From: Microbacterium sp. Root166
Lineage (GTDB): Bacteria > Actinomycetota > Actinomycetes > Actinomycetales > Microbacteriaceae
NCBI RefSeq assembly: GCF_001427145.1
Contig: NZ_LMGL01000002.1
Location: forward strand, 186,001-250,000
DNA length: 64,000 bases
Direction: 5' to 3'
The position numbers and the translations under genes are program-made. The notes below the pieces were generated by a model, which did not search any database, was not told the origin of the DNA, and saw only the letters and a list, made by a program, of their open reading frames with translations. Positions 62,766-64,000 of the stretch are shown piece by piece. Every line of letters starts with the position of its first letter. Position 1 is the stretch's first letter.

Positions 62766-64000
62766 GCTCAGTCAAGACACACATTCGGAGCATCGACGAG
62801 GCTATCCGAGGAAACATCGACAGCCTTGGCGACAATCGGGGCCTTCTCTCGCAGAACATGCTTCAGCAGCTGCGTCACCTAACCGAGGGCGCCGCCGTGA
62901 TGGCGCACACACGGGACGCATCGACTGAGCACGACTACGACGCCATTGAGGCCGGACTGGCGCATGTGCGGTCGCAGGCCAAGCTCGGTTTCCTCCGCCG
63001 CTTCCATAAAATGCTCCAGCCGAGCGCTTCGCACTACACGTTCGATGGAGACAGCTCCGAACGCCTGATGCTCAAGTACTACGAGCACCTGGTTCGCCTG
63101 CGGACGTACCTCAACGACGAGTTCGGGATGAGCGTTCTCGGGAATCTTGAATCGTTTCCCATCGACCTCGATCCATCACTCAGGGAGTACCACGAGAAGA
63201 TCGCAGCACGCATCGAGGCGGTCCGCGACTTGCCCGAGCGCGGTGACTCTTCGTCGCGCTACTACGTGCGGAAGACTCGGCCTTTCTTCGTCGGTGGGCG
63301 CATCTACTACGAGGTCACCTTCACCAATCCTGTCGACAAGGTCAGCAAGTTCGACCGGGTCATCGCGTTCACGGACCAGGACATCAGCGATCGTTATGCC
63401 GCGACGTTGACCCTGCGGGCGGACGCCATCGATGTGCTTGGGCAGACAATGCCGATCCTGGTGATCCGAAAGTGGGAGGTGTCGATTCGTCCCTGCGAGC
63501 TTGACAACTTCGCGCGCTTCTTCGGCCCCAGGACCAAGATCAACACAGGTAGCCCGGAGTATCGCCGGCTTATGCGGTACCTCACCAACACCGGCTCGAC
63601 ACTGCTCGATCTCATCGATCTGCCGGACGCGCGGTACGCAGAGATCAAGACGGGGGTTACTGAGCGATCACAGACTCCGTATATCTTTCCAGTGCTCGAC
63701 AAGGCGCGTGTCGCCATCCGCAACCGTGAGGCCGGCTACGTCCTGCTGCGCTATCTATTGCTGCAGATGCGCAACTCCGTGCTCCGTGAGCAGTGGAGTC
63801 CTGACAGCTGCGGCCGTCTGTCCGGACTCAACTTCCAATGGGGATGCATCCCCTTCGATCAGATGCCGTTCTGCACCTTCCCCTTGGGACATCGGCCCCG
63901 GTTCTGGGACCTCATGGAGGCAATCGATCCGGCCGAACGTACCCACGAGCTCCTCGCTCGGCGCGTCAAGAACAACGTGGACCGTCGAGGCATGCTGTAC
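62762..64000 (+). CDS. large unrecognised partner of the OLD-type protein, 3' truncated by the window
   Basis: The GTG at 62762 overlaps the OLD stop and the frame stays open to the last base (413 codons seen). The first 110 residues are helical (VKTHIRSIDEAIRGNIDSL onward). A strand-rich part follows (RPFFVGGRIYYEVTFTNPVDKVSKFDRVIAFT). Later comes a conserved-looking block with WGCIPFDQMPFCTFPLGHRP and ERTHELLARRVKNN. No Walker A, helicase, methylase or nuclease motif is visible in this part. The C-terminus may hold further domains. Confidence 0.8.
   Translation, partial: MSSVKTHIRSIDEAIRGNIDSLGDNRGLLSQNMLQQLRHLTEGAAVMAHTRDASTEHDYDAIEAGLAHVRSQAKLGFLRRFHKMLQPSASHYTFDGDSSERLMLKYYEHLVRLRTYLNDEFGMSVLGNLESFPIDLDPSLREYHEKIAARIEAVRDLPERGDSSSRYYVRKTRPFFVGGRIYYEVTFTNPVDKVSKFDRVIAFTDQDISDRYAATLTLRADAIDVLGQTMPILVIRKWEVSIRPCELDNFARFFGPRTKINTGSPEYRRLMRYLTNTGSTLLDLIDLPDARYAEIKTGVTERSQTPYIFPVLDKARVAIRNREAGYVLLRYLLLQMRNSVLREQWSPDSCGRLSGLNFQWGCIPFDQMPFCTFPLGHRPRFWDLMEAIDPAERTHELLARRVKNNVDRRGMLY

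Noticed and set aside
19001..64000. A right-end copy of the tRNA-Ala 3' end (attR) within the window
   Set aside because: By eye I found no second copy of the T-arm/acceptor sequence of tRNA-Ala; the tRNA-Arg T-arm resembles it only as all tRNAs do. The right end may lie elsewhere.
60801..64000. Gabija (GajA-GajB) system
   Set aside because: The first protein fits the OLD/GajA architecture, but the visible 413 residues of the partner have no helicase Walker A or UvrD-like motifs.

Overview
This is a high-GC actinobacterial chromosome segment, most likely from a Microbacterium-like member of the Microbacteriaceae. The evidence is the GC-rich codon use, frequent GTG starts, ATGA/GTGA 4-nt overlaps, an actinobacterial-type T-box before ileS, and the core order ileS-folC-DUF4233-ndk / rne / rplU-rpmA-obgE-proB-proA / nadD-rsfS. 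No ribosomal RNA is present, so the genus is an inference.

Core region (1-19.0 kb): the 3' end of a DUF559 gene, a pentapeptide/beta-helix-like protein and an MHS-family transporter precede the T-box-controlled ileS operon. A VKOR-like redox protein, RNase E/G with a structured leader, the L21/L27/ObgE operon, proline biosynthesis (proB, proA), nadD, an anchored hypothetical protein, rsfS and tRNA-Ala(GGC) follow.

Element 1 (19.0 to about 52.9 kb): an excisionase and a tyrosine integrase sit at the 3' end of tRNA-Ala, as expected for an integrative and conjugative element (ICE). Cargo at 20.6-28.5 kb includes a NERD protein, a HEPN-like protein, a 988-aa variant-leucine-rich-repeat protein and a HEPN-RES toxin. 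A minus-strand operon of about 16 kb (44469 down to 28703) encodes ArdC/M78, prim-pol, a frameshifted DUF2637-HTH protein, ParB, an M23 cell-wall hydrolase, two DUF6112 paralogues, TrbL, a SCO6880-family protein, a VirB4-like ATPase, a VirD4-type coupling protein, SSB and DUF4913. I see no relaxase. The operon is divergent from a four-gene plus-strand operon (Xre regulator, ImmA/IrrE-type protease, DUF6545 membrane protein, alpha/beta hydrolase). The gap between them carries four near-identical 14-bp palindromes placed around two back-to-back promoters and looks like the control switch of the element.

Element 2 / defence island (52.9-64.0 kb): tRNA-Arg(CCT) is followed by a second integrase pointing at it. 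Next come a HARE-HTH/GIY-YIG protein, a frameshifted gene, a 35-aa zinc ribbon, a PD-(D/E)XK-like protein, a broken small regulator gene, DUF3846, an Mrr-like nuclease with zinc ribbons, and an OLD-type ATPase-TOPRIM protein. The last is translationally coupled to a large unrecognised protein that runs off the window. This pair is the best candidate for a novel defence system: the visible part of the partner has no helicase motif, so it does not look like Gabija. No CRISPR array, insertion sequence or rRNA was seen.
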